This document shows, piece by piece, positions 7,614 through 16,211 of a DNA stretch of 64,000 bases (position 1 is the first letter of the stretch; each line of letters begins with the position of its first letter). Under the pieces are notes generated by a model. It searched no databases, was not told where the DNA came from, and worked only from the letters and a program-made list of their open reading frames with translations. The position numbers and the translations under genes were made by a program. Where the stretch lies: positions 62,001-126,000 of the forward strand of contig NZ_FMYQ01000017.1 in assembly GCF_900096975.1 (NCBI RefSeq), in the 5' to 3' direction. Source of the DNA: Paraburkholderia lycopersici. Its GTDB lineage: Bacteria > Pseudomonadota > Gammaproteobacteria > Burkholderiales > Burkholderiaceae.

Positions 7614-8765
7614 ATGAACCCTTATATCGACGAAGACCTCGCCGCGCTCGGCGAACATGCGCGGCGTTTCGCGCAGGGTCGCGTCGCTCCCGGCTTCATC
7701 GAGCGCGACACCACGCGCGTGCTCGATCGCCGCCTCATGCGCGAAATGGGCGAGTTGGGCTTCATCGCGCCGGAACTGCCGGAGCAGTATGGCGGCCAGG
7801 GCCTTGGCTGCCTTGCCGCCGGCGTGATTCACGAGGAGATCGCACGCGCGGACCTGAGCCTCTCGTATGTCAATCTGCTCGCGTCACTCAATGGACAGAT
7901 TCTCGCGCAGCACGCCGCGCCCGATATTGCTCGCCCCTGGCTCGAACGCCTCACGCAAGGCCGTGCGTTGCTCGCCATCGCGCTCACGGAACCGCGCGGC
8001 GGCTCCGACGCCGCGAGCCTGCGCCTGAAGATGGAGCGCGTGGGCGACCACTACGTGCTCAACGGCGAAAAGACTTCGATATCCGCTGCGGACCAGGCCG
8101 ATGCCGCCGTGGTGTTCGCGCGCACCGGCAGCGTGGAAGACGGCGCGCGCGGCGTTTCCGCGATTCTCGTGCCCATGGACCTGCCGGGCATCACGCGCAG
8201 CCGGTTCGACTGTCACGGCCAGCGCGCAATTGGACGCGGCTCGATTTTCTTCGAGAACGTGCGCGTGCCCGTGGATCACCGGCTCGGAGACGAGGGAAAG
8301 GGCTTCGTGCAGGTGATGCAAGGCTTCGACTTCTCGCGTGCGCTGATCGGCCTGCAGGTGCTTGCGGTGGCGAATGTCAGCCTCGAGGAAACCTGGGCGT
8401 ACGTTGCACAGCGCGAAGCGTTCGGCAAGCCGCTTTCGGCATTTCAGGGCGTGTCGCATCCGCTGGCCGAATACGCGACACAGGTGGAGGCCGCGCGCCT
8501 GCTGTGCCTGCAAACGCTCTGGCTCAAGGACCGAGGTCTGCCTCATACGGCCGAGGCCGCCATGTGCAAGTGGTGGGGGCCGAAGCTCGCCTACGACGTG
8601 GTGCATCAGTGCCTGCTTTCGTTCGGGCACGGAGGCTACGATCGCGGGCCGCTCGAACAGCGCCTGCGCGACGTGCTGGGCTTCCAGATCGGCGACGGCA
8701 CGGCTCAGATCATGAAGACCGTCATCGCGCGTGCGAACGCGGGCCGCGACGCGGTGCCGGCATGA
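7614..8765 (+). CDS. aliB: cyclohexanecarboxyl-CoA dehydrogenase (acyl-CoA dehydrogenase family)
   Basis: FAD enzyme of 383 residues expected to introduce the first double bond into cyclohexanecarboxyl-CoA. Family motifs are present: ALTEPRGGSDAASL (flavin/substrate region, about 123), RAIGRGSIFFENVRVP, FGKPLSAFQGV and the C-terminal GQ-like region HGGYDRGPLEQRLRDV. Where most acyl-CoA dehydrogenases have EGT near the C-terminus with the catalytic Glu, this protein has DGT (IGDGTAQI). A ribosome site (CAGGAG) precedes ATG 7614. The assignment to AliB comes from its place with badH, badI and an acyl-CoA ligase. Confidence 0.83.
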   Translation: MNPYIDEDLAALGEHARRFAQGRVAPGFIERDTTRVLDRRLMREMGELGFIAPELPEQYGGQGLGCLAAGVIHEEIARADLSLSYVNLLASLNGQILAQHAAPDIARPWLERLTQGRALLAIALTEPRGGSDAASLRLKMERVGDHYVLNGEKTSISAADQADAAVVFARTGSVEDGARGVSAILVPMDLPGITRSRFDCHGQRAIGRGSIFFENVRVPVDHRLGDEGKGFVQVMQGFDFSRALIGLQVLAVANVSLEETWAYVAQREAFGKPLSAFQGVSHPLAEYATQVEAARLLCLQTLWLKDRGLPHTAEAAMCKWWGPKLAYDVVHQCLLSFGHGGYDRGPLEQRLRDVLGFQIGDGTAQIMKTVIARANAGRDAVPA

Positions 8766-8811
8766 TGCGCGCCGTTTGCGAGGTTTCCTTTCACGCCACC
8801 GGAGGCAGGAC

Positions 8812-10479
8812 ATGGAGTTCGACGCGGTACTGATCGGGCCGCGCCGCGCGCGGGAGGAAGCGCGGCGCTGGTGGCCCGGGCGCACGATCAACGACGAGCT
8901 CGACGCCTGCGTGGCCGAATGTCCCGGCAAGATCGCGCTCACGGCCGTATGCATCGGCGACGGGCAGGCCACGCGTTTCACCTATGCGCAGATGGCCCGC
9001 ATGGCCGACCGCATTGCGGTGGGGCTTGCGCGCCTTGGCGTTGGGCGCGCCGACGTGGTGTCGATCCAGTTGCCCAACTGCTGGCAGTTCACGCTGCTCT
9101 ATCTGGCGTGTTCGCGCATTGGCGCGGTGCTCAATCCGCTCATGCCGATCTTCCGCGAACGCGAACTCTCGTTCATGCTCAATCACGGGGGCAGCAAGGT
9201 GATGATCGTGCCGCAGCGCTTTCGCGGCTTCGACTACGAAGCCATGCTGCGCGCGCTGCAACCCGAATTGCCCGCGCTTCGGCATCTTGTCGTTGTGGGC
9301 GCAACGAACGAGGGCGCTCCCGCGCCGTACAGCTTCGAGGCGCTGCTCGGCGGCCCGCGCTGGGAAGAATCGAGCGATGCCGAAGCGATTCTCACGCGCC
9401 ACCGCCCCGGCCCCGACGACGTGACGCAACTGCTGTACACCTCGGGTACGACGGGCGAGCCCAAGGGCGTGATGCATACGGCGAACACGCTGTTCTCGAA
9501 CATCCTTCCTTATGCGCGGGCCATGCGCCTTGGGCGCGAGGACACCGTGTTGATGGCGTCGCCGATGGCGCATCAAACCGGCTTCATGTACGGCCTGATG
9601 ATGCCGATCGCGCTGCGCGCAAGCGCCGTGCTGCAAGACGTTTGGCAGCCCGAGGCCGCGCTCGCGCTGATCGCGCAGGAGCGCGCGACGTTCACGATGG
9701 CGTCCACGGCATTCCTGGGCGATCTGGCCGACGCGGCCGGCAAAACCGGCACGCGCGTGCCGACACTGCGCACGTTCCTGTGCGCGGGCGCGCCGATTCC
9801 CGGCGCGCTGGTCGAACGCGCAAGAGAGGCGCTGGGTGCGAAGATCGTGTCGGCGTGGGGCATGACCGAGCTGGGTGCGGTGACGCTCACGCGTCTGGAC
9901 GACGATGACGAGCGCGCCTTCACGACCGACGGCGCTCCGCTGCCGGGCGTCGAAGCGAAGGTGGCCGACGAAAGCGGCCGCACGTTGGCGGCGAACGTGG
10001 CGGGGCGGCTCTTCGTGCGCGCGTGCTCCGCGTTCGGCGGATACCTCAAGCGAGCGCATCTCAACGCGACGGACGCCGAAGGCTGGTTCGATACCGGTGA
10101 CCTGGCGACCCTCGACGAACGCGGCTACATCCGCATCTGCGGGCGCAGCAAGGACGTAATCATTCGCGGCGGCGAGAACATCCCGGTGGTGGAGATCGAG
10201 TCGCTGCTCTACCGGCATCCCGCCATCGCGCAGGTCGCGATCGTCGCGTATGCCGATGCGCGGCTCGGCGAGCGCGCCTGTGCCGTGGTCGTGCCGAAAC
10301 CGGGCGAGGCCGTCGATCTGCCTTCGCTCGTGGATTTCCTCAAGGCGGGCAAGGTCGCCGTGCAGTATCTGCCCGAGCGATTGCTGCTGCTGGAGGCCAT
10401 GCCGTCCACGCCGGCGGGGAAGGTGCAAAAGTTCCGTCTGCGAGAAATGCTGCGCGAACTCGATACCCGGCGACCCTGA
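8812..10479 (+). CDS. aliA: cyclohexanecarboxylate-CoA ligase
   Basis: AMP-forming acyl-CoA synthetase of 555 residues. The P-loop-like motif YTSGTTGEPKG lies at about 220, the adenylate motif AWGMTELG at about 350, GWFDTGDLA at about 425 and the hinge/C-terminal lysine motif PSTPAGKVQKF near 535. GGAGG sits 6 bases upstream of ATG 8812. As last gene of the operon it would activate the free acid entering the pathway. Medium-chain or other cyclic acids are possible substrates as well; the cluster context favours cyclohexanecarboxylate. Confidence 0.83.
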   Translation: MEFDAVLIGPRRAREEARRWWPGRTINDELDACVAECPGKIALTAVCIGDGQATRFTYAQMARMADRIAVGLARLGVGRADVVSIQLPNCWQFTLLYLACSRIGAVLNPLMPIFRERELSFMLNHGGSKVMIVPQRFRGFDYEAMLRALQPELPALRHLVVVGATNEGAPAPYSFEALLGGPRWEESSDAEAILTRHRPGPDDVTQLLYTSGTTGEPKGVMHTANTLFSNILPYARAMRLGREDTVLMASPMAHQTGFMYGLMMPIALRASAVLQDVWQPEAALALIAQERATFTMASTAFLGDLADAAGKTGTRVPTLRTFLCAGAPIPGALVERAREALGAKIVSAWGMTELGAVTLTRLDDDDERAFTTDGAPLPGVEAKVADESGRTLAANVAGRLFVRACSAFGGYLKRAHLNATDAEGWFDTGDLATLDERGYIRICGRSKDVIIRGGENIPVVEIESLLYRHPAIAQVAIVAYADARLGERACAVVVPKPGEAVDLPSLVDFLKAGKVAVQYLPERLLLLEAMPSTPAGKVQKFRLREMLRELDTRRP

Positions 10480-10637
10480 ACGGGCTCCGGGCGCGACGGG
10501 GGGCGCGAGCGCCACGGGACGAAGGGCAATGCCGGGCTTTCGCGCGCGGCGCGGCGGGTGCGGGTTAGCAAACGTGCGTGGCGCGTGGAACCGCGATTAG
10601 CGCGTGGCATCGCACTGGCTTCGTCGCCGGGGGCGTT

Positions 10638-10653
10638 TTGTGACTTTTCACAA
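10638..10653. promoter_or_regulatory. operator-like palindrome upstream of fadD
   Basis: Perfect inverted repeat TTGTGA (10638-10643) and TCACAA (10648-10653) with a 4-base centre, about 107 bases upstream of the acyl-CoA ligase start. The half-sites resemble those of CRP/FNR-family sites, but the spacer is two bases shorter than the CRP consensus. The regulator is unknown. Confidence 0.4.
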
Positions 10654-10759
10654 TCGCGTTGTCCGCTTTCCCAGTTCTCCCGGCGTGAGCGACCCCGTAG
10701 GATGGAGGGCAGAAGACGCGGCGCCACGCTGCCAGGCCGCGCATCCAACGGAGACGAAC

Positions 10760-12370
10760 GTGTCGAAAGCCCCCTGGCTCGCCAGCTATGGCGAGATTCC
10801 CGCTACCATCGATCCCAACGTATATGCTTCGCTAGCGCATCTGTTCGACGAAGCGATGCGCGAGCACGCGCACCGGCCGGCATTGCGCGCGGGCGACACC
10901 ACGCTCAGCTATGCCGACGTCGATCGTCTCTCGCGCAATTTCGCGGCGTATCTTCAGCACGCGGGCGTGAAAAAGGGCGACCGCGTCGCCGTCATGCTGC
11001 CGAACCTGCTTGCGTTTCCTGTTGCGCTCATCGGCATCGTGCGGGCCGGGGCGGTTCAGGTGAACGTGAATCCGCTTTACACGCCTCGCGAACTTCAGCA
11101 TCAGCTCGCCGATTCGGGCGCGCAAACGCTCGTGGTATTCGAAGCCGCGCTGCCGACCTTCGAGGCGATCAAGGCGCATACGGACGTGAAGACGGTACTG
11201 AGCGTCGCGGCAACCGATGGCGCCGACGCCGGCGGCGAGCGCGCGGCCAGGCCAGGCTCGTTTGCAGCCGCGCTCGCGCAAGGTGCCGCGTTGCCGTTCG
11301 AGGCCCCCACGTTGTGCGGCGACGACGCGCTCTTCCTGCAATACACGGGCGGGACGACCGGGCTTTCCAAAGGCGCGCTGCTCACGCATCGCAATCTCGT
11401 CGCCAACGTCGAGCAGTTCAGGACCTTCATGCCCGGCTTCATGACGCCGGGCGAGGAAGTGGTCGTCACCGCGCTGCCGCTCTATCACATCTTCGCGCTC
11501 ACGGTGAATCTCATCACCTACTTCTCGATCGGCGCGGAAAACTGGCTCGTTGCGAACGCACGCGATCTCGACGGACTGATCGACGTATTCAAGGCCGCGC
11601 GCCCCACGAGCTTCATGGGCGTGAACACGCTCTATGCGGGGCTCGTTGCGCATCCGCGAATCGGCGAGATCGATTTTTCGCGGCTGCGGCTCGCGGGCGG
11701 TGGCGGCGCCGCGATCATTCCCACGGTTTCGGCGCGCTGGCAGGAAATTACGGGCGGCTTCATCCGCGAAGGCTATGGGCTGTCGGAGACGAGCCCGGTG
11801 CTGTCGTTCAACCCGGCGAGCGTCGACCGCTTCACGGGGACCACGGGGCTGCCGGTGCCGTCCACGCAGGTCAAGCTGCTCAACGACGGCGTGGAGGCCG
11901 CGCCGGGAGAGGGGGGCGAGATCTGCGTGAAAGGCCCGCAGGTGATGCAGGGCTACTGGAACCAGCCCGAGGCCACGCGCGCGGCCTTCACCGAGGACGG
12001 CTACTTCCGCACCGGCGACGTGGGCGTGTTCGACGCGCGCGGCTTCCTGCGCATCGTGGATCGCTCGAAGGACATGATCCTCGTTTCGGGCTTCAACGTG
12101 TACCCGAATGAAATCGAGGCGGTCGTGACCGCGATGCCGGGCGTGGCCGAATGCGCGTGCGTAGGCATGGCCGACGAACGAAGCGGCGAGGCCGTGCACG
12201 TGTTCGTGGTGCCCGCGCGGGAGGCGGTGCTGAGCGAGGAAGCGGTGATCGCACATTGCCGCGCGCAACTCGCGGCATACAAGGTGCCGCGCGTGGTGAG
12301 CTTCGTGGAGGCGCTGCCGAAATCGACGGTCGGGAAGATCCTGCGGCGGGAGTTGCGCGGGGCGAGTTGA
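10760..12370 (+). CDS. long-chain fatty acid-CoA ligase (AMP-forming)
   Basis: FadD-like enzyme of 536 residues activating fatty or related acids. Motifs: YTGGTTGLSKGALLTH (ATP binding, about 198), GYGLSETSPV (about 338), DGYFRTGDVG (about 412) and KSTVGKILRREL at the C-terminus. I chose GTG 10760, which has GGAGA 5 bases upstream; longer frames upstream lack a ribosome site. It lies 280 bases after aliA with its own candidate operator, so it is probably a separate transcription unit. The substrate is not fixed by the sequence. Confidence 0.85.
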   Translation: MSKAPWLASYGEIPATIDPNVYASLAHLFDEAMREHAHRPALRAGDTTLSYADVDRLSRNFAAYLQHAGVKKGDRVAVMLPNLLAFPVALIGIVRAGAVQVNVNPLYTPRELQHQLADSGAQTLVVFEAALPTFEAIKAHTDVKTVLSVAATDGADAGGERAARPGSFAAALAQGAALPFEAPTLCGDDALFLQYTGGTTGLSKGALLTHRNLVANVEQFRTFMPGFMTPGEEVVVTALPLYHIFALTVNLITYFSIGAENWLVANARDLDGLIDVFKAARPTSFMGVNTLYAGLVAHPRIGEIDFSRLRLAGGGGAAIIPTVSARWQEITGGFIREGYGLSETSPVLSFNPASVDRFTGTTGLPVPSTQVKLLNDGVEAAPGEGGEICVKGPQVMQGYWNQPEATRAAFTEDGYFRTGDVGVFDARGFLRIVDRSKDMILVSGFNVYPNEIEAVVTAMPGVAECACVGMADERSGEAVHVFVVPAREAVLSEEAVIAHCRAQLAAYKVPRVVSFVEALPKSTVGKILRRELRGAS

Positions 12371-12380
12371 CGTTGGCGGC

Positions 12381-12417
12381 GCGCGGCGCGGCGTGTCGTT
12401 CAGCGCGCCGCGCTTTT
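12381..12417 (+). terminator. hairpin with T-run after the acyl-CoA ligase gene
   Basis: Arms GCGCGGCGCG (12381-12390) and CGCGCCGCGC (12404-12413) with a 13-base loop, followed by TTTT. It lies directly behind the ligase stop and overlaps the last codons of the convergent regulator gene. Confidence 0.45.
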
Positions 12418-13740
12418 GGCCTTCTTCGCTCCCCCCCGCTCTTTCTTCTGCTTCTTCGTGACGTCGCGCTCCGCGCCTTGCGTCGCTCCCCGCAGCTTGA
12501 GCGCGATGTCGAGCCGCGCGATCCAGTGCGCGTCATCGAGCTTCGCGCCCAGCAGCGTTTCGATACGTTCCAGCCGGTAGTCGAGCGTATTCGGATGCAC
12601 GCCGAGCGCTTCGGCCGTCTGGCGCCGGCGCTGCCCGCTCGCAAACCAGGCTTCTAGCGTCGCCAGCAGATCCGCTTCCGTCGCGAGTTGTCCAGCTAGC
12701 GAGACGAGATAACGCAGCACGTTGGCGCTGCTGCGTACGCTTTCCTCGATGGCGATCGACGAAAAGCGGTGTACGCGCGCGGCGTTGCCGTTCTCTTCGT
12801 CGCCCGTGCCACTGCCGCGCGGCGCGAAATCCACGGCCTTGAGCGCCTCTTCCACCGAGGCCGCCCAGCCGTGCGCCCCTTCGTTCATGAGCCCGATGCC
12901 GATGCTGCGCACGCGCGGCTCGGCGCGCGCGAGCGCGCCCGCGTGCTCGGCCGCGCGCTGGTCGTTGCGCGTCATCGAGTCTCCGCGCACGCACGGCAGC
13001 CAGAACACGAGCCGCTCGCGGTGCCACGCGCGCACGAGCGCATCCGGTTTCAGCTCGAAGTGACGCGCGGCGCTGAGTGCGAAGCGGTCGAGCGCATCTT
13101 CGCGCACCGACGGCGCATGGTCGCGCAAGTCGAGATCGACGGCGAGCGCGATGCGCGGCAGCGTGGCGTCGAGGCCGAGCGCCTCGACGGTCTCGCGAAA
13201 GCGCGCGGCGTCGTCGGGGGCATGGAACACGAGGTCGTAGAGCTGCTGCAGGAGCGAGCCGCGCCAGCGCGCCTGCTGGTGCTGCTCGTCGAGATAGGCT
13301 TCGGCGATGTGTTCGGCCATCGCGTCGAAGTAATCGAGCAGATAGGGCGAAATTTCGAATAACAGTTCGTGCGCGAGCGTCGGTTCGGCCTCCGCGAATT
13401 CCGTGCAGGTGCGCCATAGCTCGCGCGCACCGAGGCGAAACGCGCGCAGCAGCGAGCGCAACGGCACGTTCTGGTGCACGCGGCGGCGCGCGAACGCGGC
13501 AATCTGCTCCATGACCGCCGTGGTGGGCGGCGAGCCGTCGAGCAGGCACTGGAACCACAGGTTGGCCGAGAACGCGATCGAGGCGAAGATGTCCTTGCGG
13601 GCCGCCGCCGTGAGCGCGCTATAGCCTTCGAGCGAGAGCAGCGTCTCGTAGGTCCGTTCGACGGCCTTCGGCGGGGTTTTGGCAAGCGTGCGCAGCCTGC
13701 TGCGCAGGCGTGTGCTGACGGGAGGAACGGGAGGCGGCAC
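12400..13740 (-). CDS. PucR/CdaR-type transcriptional regulator
   Basis: Regulator of 446 residues. The C-terminal helix-turn-helix of the PucR family is clear (GQRRRQTAEALGVHPNTLDYRLERIE, about 365-395). The middle (about 180-320) matches the GGDEF-like ligand region usual in CdaR proteins (LPRIALAVDLDL, FWLPCVRG), and the N-terminal 150 residues look like the RsbRD-type helical domain (VHQNVPLRSLLRAFRLGARELW). The last 25 residues are Lys-rich. It converges with the acyl-CoA ligase gene, a common arrangement for regulators of lipid or aromatic acid use, but its target is unknown. Confidence 0.85.
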   Translation of the reverse strand: MPPPVPPVSTRLRSRLRTLAKTPPKAVERTYETLLSLEGYSALTAAARKDIFASIAFSANLWFQCLLDGSPPTTAVMEQIAAFARRRVHQNVPLRSLLRAFRLGARELWRTCTEFAEAEPTLAHELLFEISPYLLDYFDAMAEHIAEAYLDEQHQQARWRGSLLQQLYDLVFHAPDDAARFRETVEALGLDATLPRIALAVDLDLRDHAPSVREDALDRFALSAARHFELKPDALVRAWHRERLVFWLPCVRGDSMTRNDQRAAEHAGALARAEPRVRSIGIGLMNEGAHGWAASVEEALKAVDFAPRGSGTGDEENGNAARVHRFSSIAIEESVRSSANVLRYLVSLAGQLATEADLLATLEAWFASGQRRRQTAEALGVHPNTLDYRLERIETLLGAKLDDAHWIARLDIALKLRGATQGAERDVTKKQKKERGGAKKAKSAAR

Positions 13741-14075
13741 GGTGAGTTCACGGTTTCGGGTGAGACGACTCCCACGAGTGTACTCAGCGCCTTGCTACCG
13801 CGTCGAGAGCCTGGGCAACGTGGGGCTGCATGCCGCTGCGGACGGCGTGCGTCCGCACACGCGCCGTCTTCGCGACGCCCTGGTCGCGCGCTCCGGACGC
13901 GCTCGCAAGCCAAAATCCGAACATTACCGGGGGCGGATAGCGTTCTTTTTTAAGCCGAAGCGGCCGGTGAGCCGCTCATCCGGCGCACGGCGGCATTTTC
14001 GATCCCCGGCGCGGAATAATCGGCGCATGTCCCGTGTTAGCCCCGCATCGCCACACCCAGCATCGCTCCACGATC
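13741..14075. other. 335-base non-coding stretch between divergent genes
   Basis: Promoter region for the PucR-type gene and the sigma/anti-sigma block. A GAAC (13919-13922) and CGTT (13941-13944) pair separated by 18 bases resembles an ECF-sigma promoter and lies about 130 bases before the first anti-sigma-like gene, which would allow autoregulation. This is suggestive only. No other feature seen. Confidence 0.25.
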
Positions 14076-14792
14076 ATGAAGTTCCGCGGGCCGCTCGACG
14101 AGCAGCCGGTTTCCGAAGCCGATATCCAGGCCTATAGCGACGGCACGCTCGCGCTCGCGCGGGCGGCGCACGTGCGCCGCTACCTTGCCGGGAGGCCCGG
14201 CGAGTGGCATCGGATCCTGTTTTACCGGCGCCTGAACGCGCAGATTCGCCATGCGTATCCCGCGCGGATGGCGCGGCAGCCCGCCGCGCAGGCCCGGCGC
14301 AGGCGCGCATTGCTGCGCTACGCTATGGCTCTCGCTGCCGCGTTTGCGCTGGCGGGCGCCGCGCTGGCGTGGGTCGCGGTATCGGAGCCGTCGCAACAGA
14401 TGTTGAACGACGCCGCCGTCATGGCGCTGATGGAGGCGGAAAACACGAGGTCCGAGGCGCCGCCGGAAGCGGCGGTGCGCCCGCCGTTCGATCTCGGCGC
14501 GGCGGGCTTGCGGTACGTCGGCGGCGGCGCGGTACGGGTTGGCCCGTTTGCGAGCGCGCAACGCTACGTCTACGAAAACGGCGAGGGCGAGCGCGTGGTG
14601 CTGCTGGGCACGCGCGCCTGGCTGGCCGGCGCCGCGCCCCAGTGGAGCGCGCACCGCGCGGGGCCGCTGCGGCTTTTGATGTGGCGCCAGCGCGGCACGC
14701 GCTGGGTGCTCGCGGGCGACGCGCAAACGCGCGGGCTGATGCGCGCGGCGGACCTCGCGACGATGCCGCCGCGCGATGACGATGGATCGTGA
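14076..14792 (+). CDS. anti-sigma-factor-like membrane protein (first copy)
   Basis: Protein of 238 residues. The N-terminal segment EADIQAYSDGTLALARAAHV is the start of an anti-sigma domain and closely parallels that of the protein encoded at 15351. A short basic stretch and one membrane segment (about 85-108, YAMALAAAFALAGAALAWVAV) lead to a predicted periplasmic domain. It sits directly upstream of the ECF sigma gene. The ATG at 14076 lacks a clear ribosome site; a GTG at 14034 would add 14 residues. The zinc-binding HxxxCxxC motif of ZAS anti-sigma factors is absent. Function is inferred from the domain start and position. Confidence 0.68.
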   Translation: MKFRGPLDEQPVSEADIQAYSDGTLALARAAHVRRYLAGRPGEWHRILFYRRLNAQIRHAYPARMARQPAAQARRRRALLRYAMALAAAFALAGAALAWVAVSEPSQQMLNDAAVMALMEAENTRSEAPPEAAVRPPFDLGAAGLRYVGGGAVRVGPFASAQRYVYENGEGERVVLLGTRAWLAGAAPQWSAHRAGPLRLLMWRQRGTRWVLAGDAQTRGLMRAADLATMPPRDDDGS

Positions 14793-14806
14793 ACGCACGC
14801 GACGAA

Positions 14807-14830
14807 GCAACCCGCGATGCAACCCGGGAT
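14807..14830 (+). repeat. 12-base tandem repeat before the sigma factor gene
   Basis: Two copies of GCAACCCG[CG]GAT in tandem (14807-14818 and 14819-14830), ending 5 bases before the sigma factor ATG and covering its ribosome-binding region. Confidence 0.6.
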
Positions 14831-14835
14831 GAAAC

Positions 14836-15354
14836 ATGGACATCCGTGACGAGCTGATAGAACACGTGCCGCGCCTGCGACGTTACGCGCGGGCGCTGAT
14901 CAACAACCGCGAGCTGGCCGACGACCTCGTGCAGGACACGCTCGAACGCGCGATTGCCCGCACGGAGCTGTTTCGTTCGGGGACCGACCTGCGCGCGTGG
15001 CTTTTCACGATCATGCACAACATCTTCGTGAACCAGGTGCGCAAGTCGGCGGCGCGCGGCGCGCACGTTTCCGTCGACGACGAGAGCGTGCCCGAAGCCG
15101 ACTACGCCGTGCCCGCAAGCCAGATGGGCACGCTCGAGGTGCGCGACCTCGATTACGCGCTGCAGCGCCTGCCTGTGGAGCAGCGCGAGGTCGTATTGCT
15201 GGTGGGGCTGGAGGAAATGAGTTATGCCGATGTCGCATTGGCGCTCGACATACCGATCGGCACGGTCATGTCGCGTCTGTCGAGGGGGCGTGAGCGCCTG
15301 CGCGCGCTCATGGCCGGTTCCGTCCCGCGTGCGAATCTGAAGGTGGTGCGATGA
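14836..15354 (+). CDS. ECF-family RNA polymerase sigma factor
   Basis: Sigma factor of 172 residues with only regions 2 and 4. Region 2 is seen in LRRYARALINNRELADDLVQ and WLFTIMHNIFVNQVR; region 4 in LPVEQREVVLLVGLEEMSY followed by the helix-turn-helix VALALDIPIGTVMSRLSRGRERL. It overlaps the following anti-sigma gene by 4 bases (ATGA), so their translation is probably coupled. The stress that activates it is unknown. It lies between two anti-sigma-like genes. Confidence 0.9.
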   Translation: MDIRDELIEHVPRLRRYARALINNRELADDLVQDTLERAIARTELFRSGTDLRAWLFTIMHNIFVNQVRKSAARGAHVSVDDESVPEADYAVPASQMGTLEVRDLDYALQRLPVEQREVVLLVGLEEMSYADVALALDIPIGTVMSRLSRGRERLRALMAGSVPRANLKVVR

Positions 15355-16187
15355 GCGAGCAACAAAATCCCGTCACGCAGGACGAGATCCACGCCTACGT
15401 GGACGGCACGCTTTCCGAGGCGCGCCGCGCCGACGTGGAGCGCGAACTCGAGCGCAACCCCGATCTCGCCACGCGCGCGAGCGACTTCTTCGCGTTGAAC
15501 AACCTGCTGCACGAGCGTTACGATCGCGTGCTCAACGAGCCGCTGCCCGCGCGCCTGCGCATCGCCGCGCCTTCGCGCGAAACGCAAAAGGCGCGCGCCG
15601 CTGCGAACTGGCCGCGCTTCGCGGGCCTCGCGGCGACGCTCGTGCTCGGTGTGGGCATCGGCTGGGGCACGCACTATGGCATGAGCACCACGAGCATATC
15701 CGGCGGCGCGCCGGACGGCGGCGCCCTGCATGCGGTGAGCGCGGACGGCACGGAGCGTTTCGCCCGGCAAGCGGCGCTCGCGCACGTCGTCTACATGCCG
15801 ACGGTCGCCCGGCCCGACACGATGGGCGACAGCCAGGAGCAGGACTTCGTGAAGTGGCTCGCCAGCCGGCTCGGCACCAACGTTCACGCGCCGATGCTCT
15901 CGAGGAGCGGCTTCGAGCTTTCCGGCGGCCGCTTGCTGCCGGGTGACGACGGCGGCGAAGTTGCGCAGTTCATGTATCACGACGCGCAAGGCGAGCGCGT
16001 GACGCTGTGCATCTCGCACCGCAAGACGAGCGCCAACACCACGGCGTTCAAGCTGTATCAGGACGGCCCCGTGAACGTGTTTTACTGGGTGGACGGCGAC
16101 TTCGGCTACGCGCTGTCGGGAGGCATCGACCGCAAGGCGCTGCTGCAGCTCGCGCACGACGTCTACGCCCAGTTGACGCCACGCTAG
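15351..16187 (+). CDS. anti-sigma factor, membrane-anchored (second copy)
   Basis: Protein of 278 residues with N-terminal anti-sigma segment DEIHAYVDGTLSEARRADVERELERNP (about 10-40), one membrane helix at about 86-105 (GLAATLVLGVGIGWGTHYG) and a periplasmic C-terminal domain of about 170 residues. It would hold the co-translated ECF sigma factor inactive until a signal in the envelope is sensed. No zinc-binding motif is seen. It is followed by the convergent protease gene, 24 bases away. Confidence 0.83.
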   Translation: MSEQQNPVTQDEIHAYVDGTLSEARRADVERELERNPDLATRASDFFALNNLLHERYDRVLNEPLPARLRIAAPSRETQKARAAANWPRFAGLAATLVLGVGIGWGTHYGMSTTSISGGAPDGGALHAVSADGTERFARQAALAHVVYMPTVARPDTMGDSQEQDFVKWLASRLGTNVHAPMLSRSGFELSGGRLLPGDDGGEVAQFMYHDAQGERVTLCISHRKTSANTTAFKLYQDGPVNVFYWVDGDFGYALSGGIDRKALLQLAHDVYAQLTPR

Positions 16188-16211
16188 CGCCCGCCGCGCG
16201 GACCGCCGCCG

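Noticed and set aside
13919..13944. GAAC-N18-CGTT as a firm ECF promoter of the sigma/anti-sigma unit
   Set aside because: Short motifs of this kind occur by chance; kept only as a remark in the intergenic entry.
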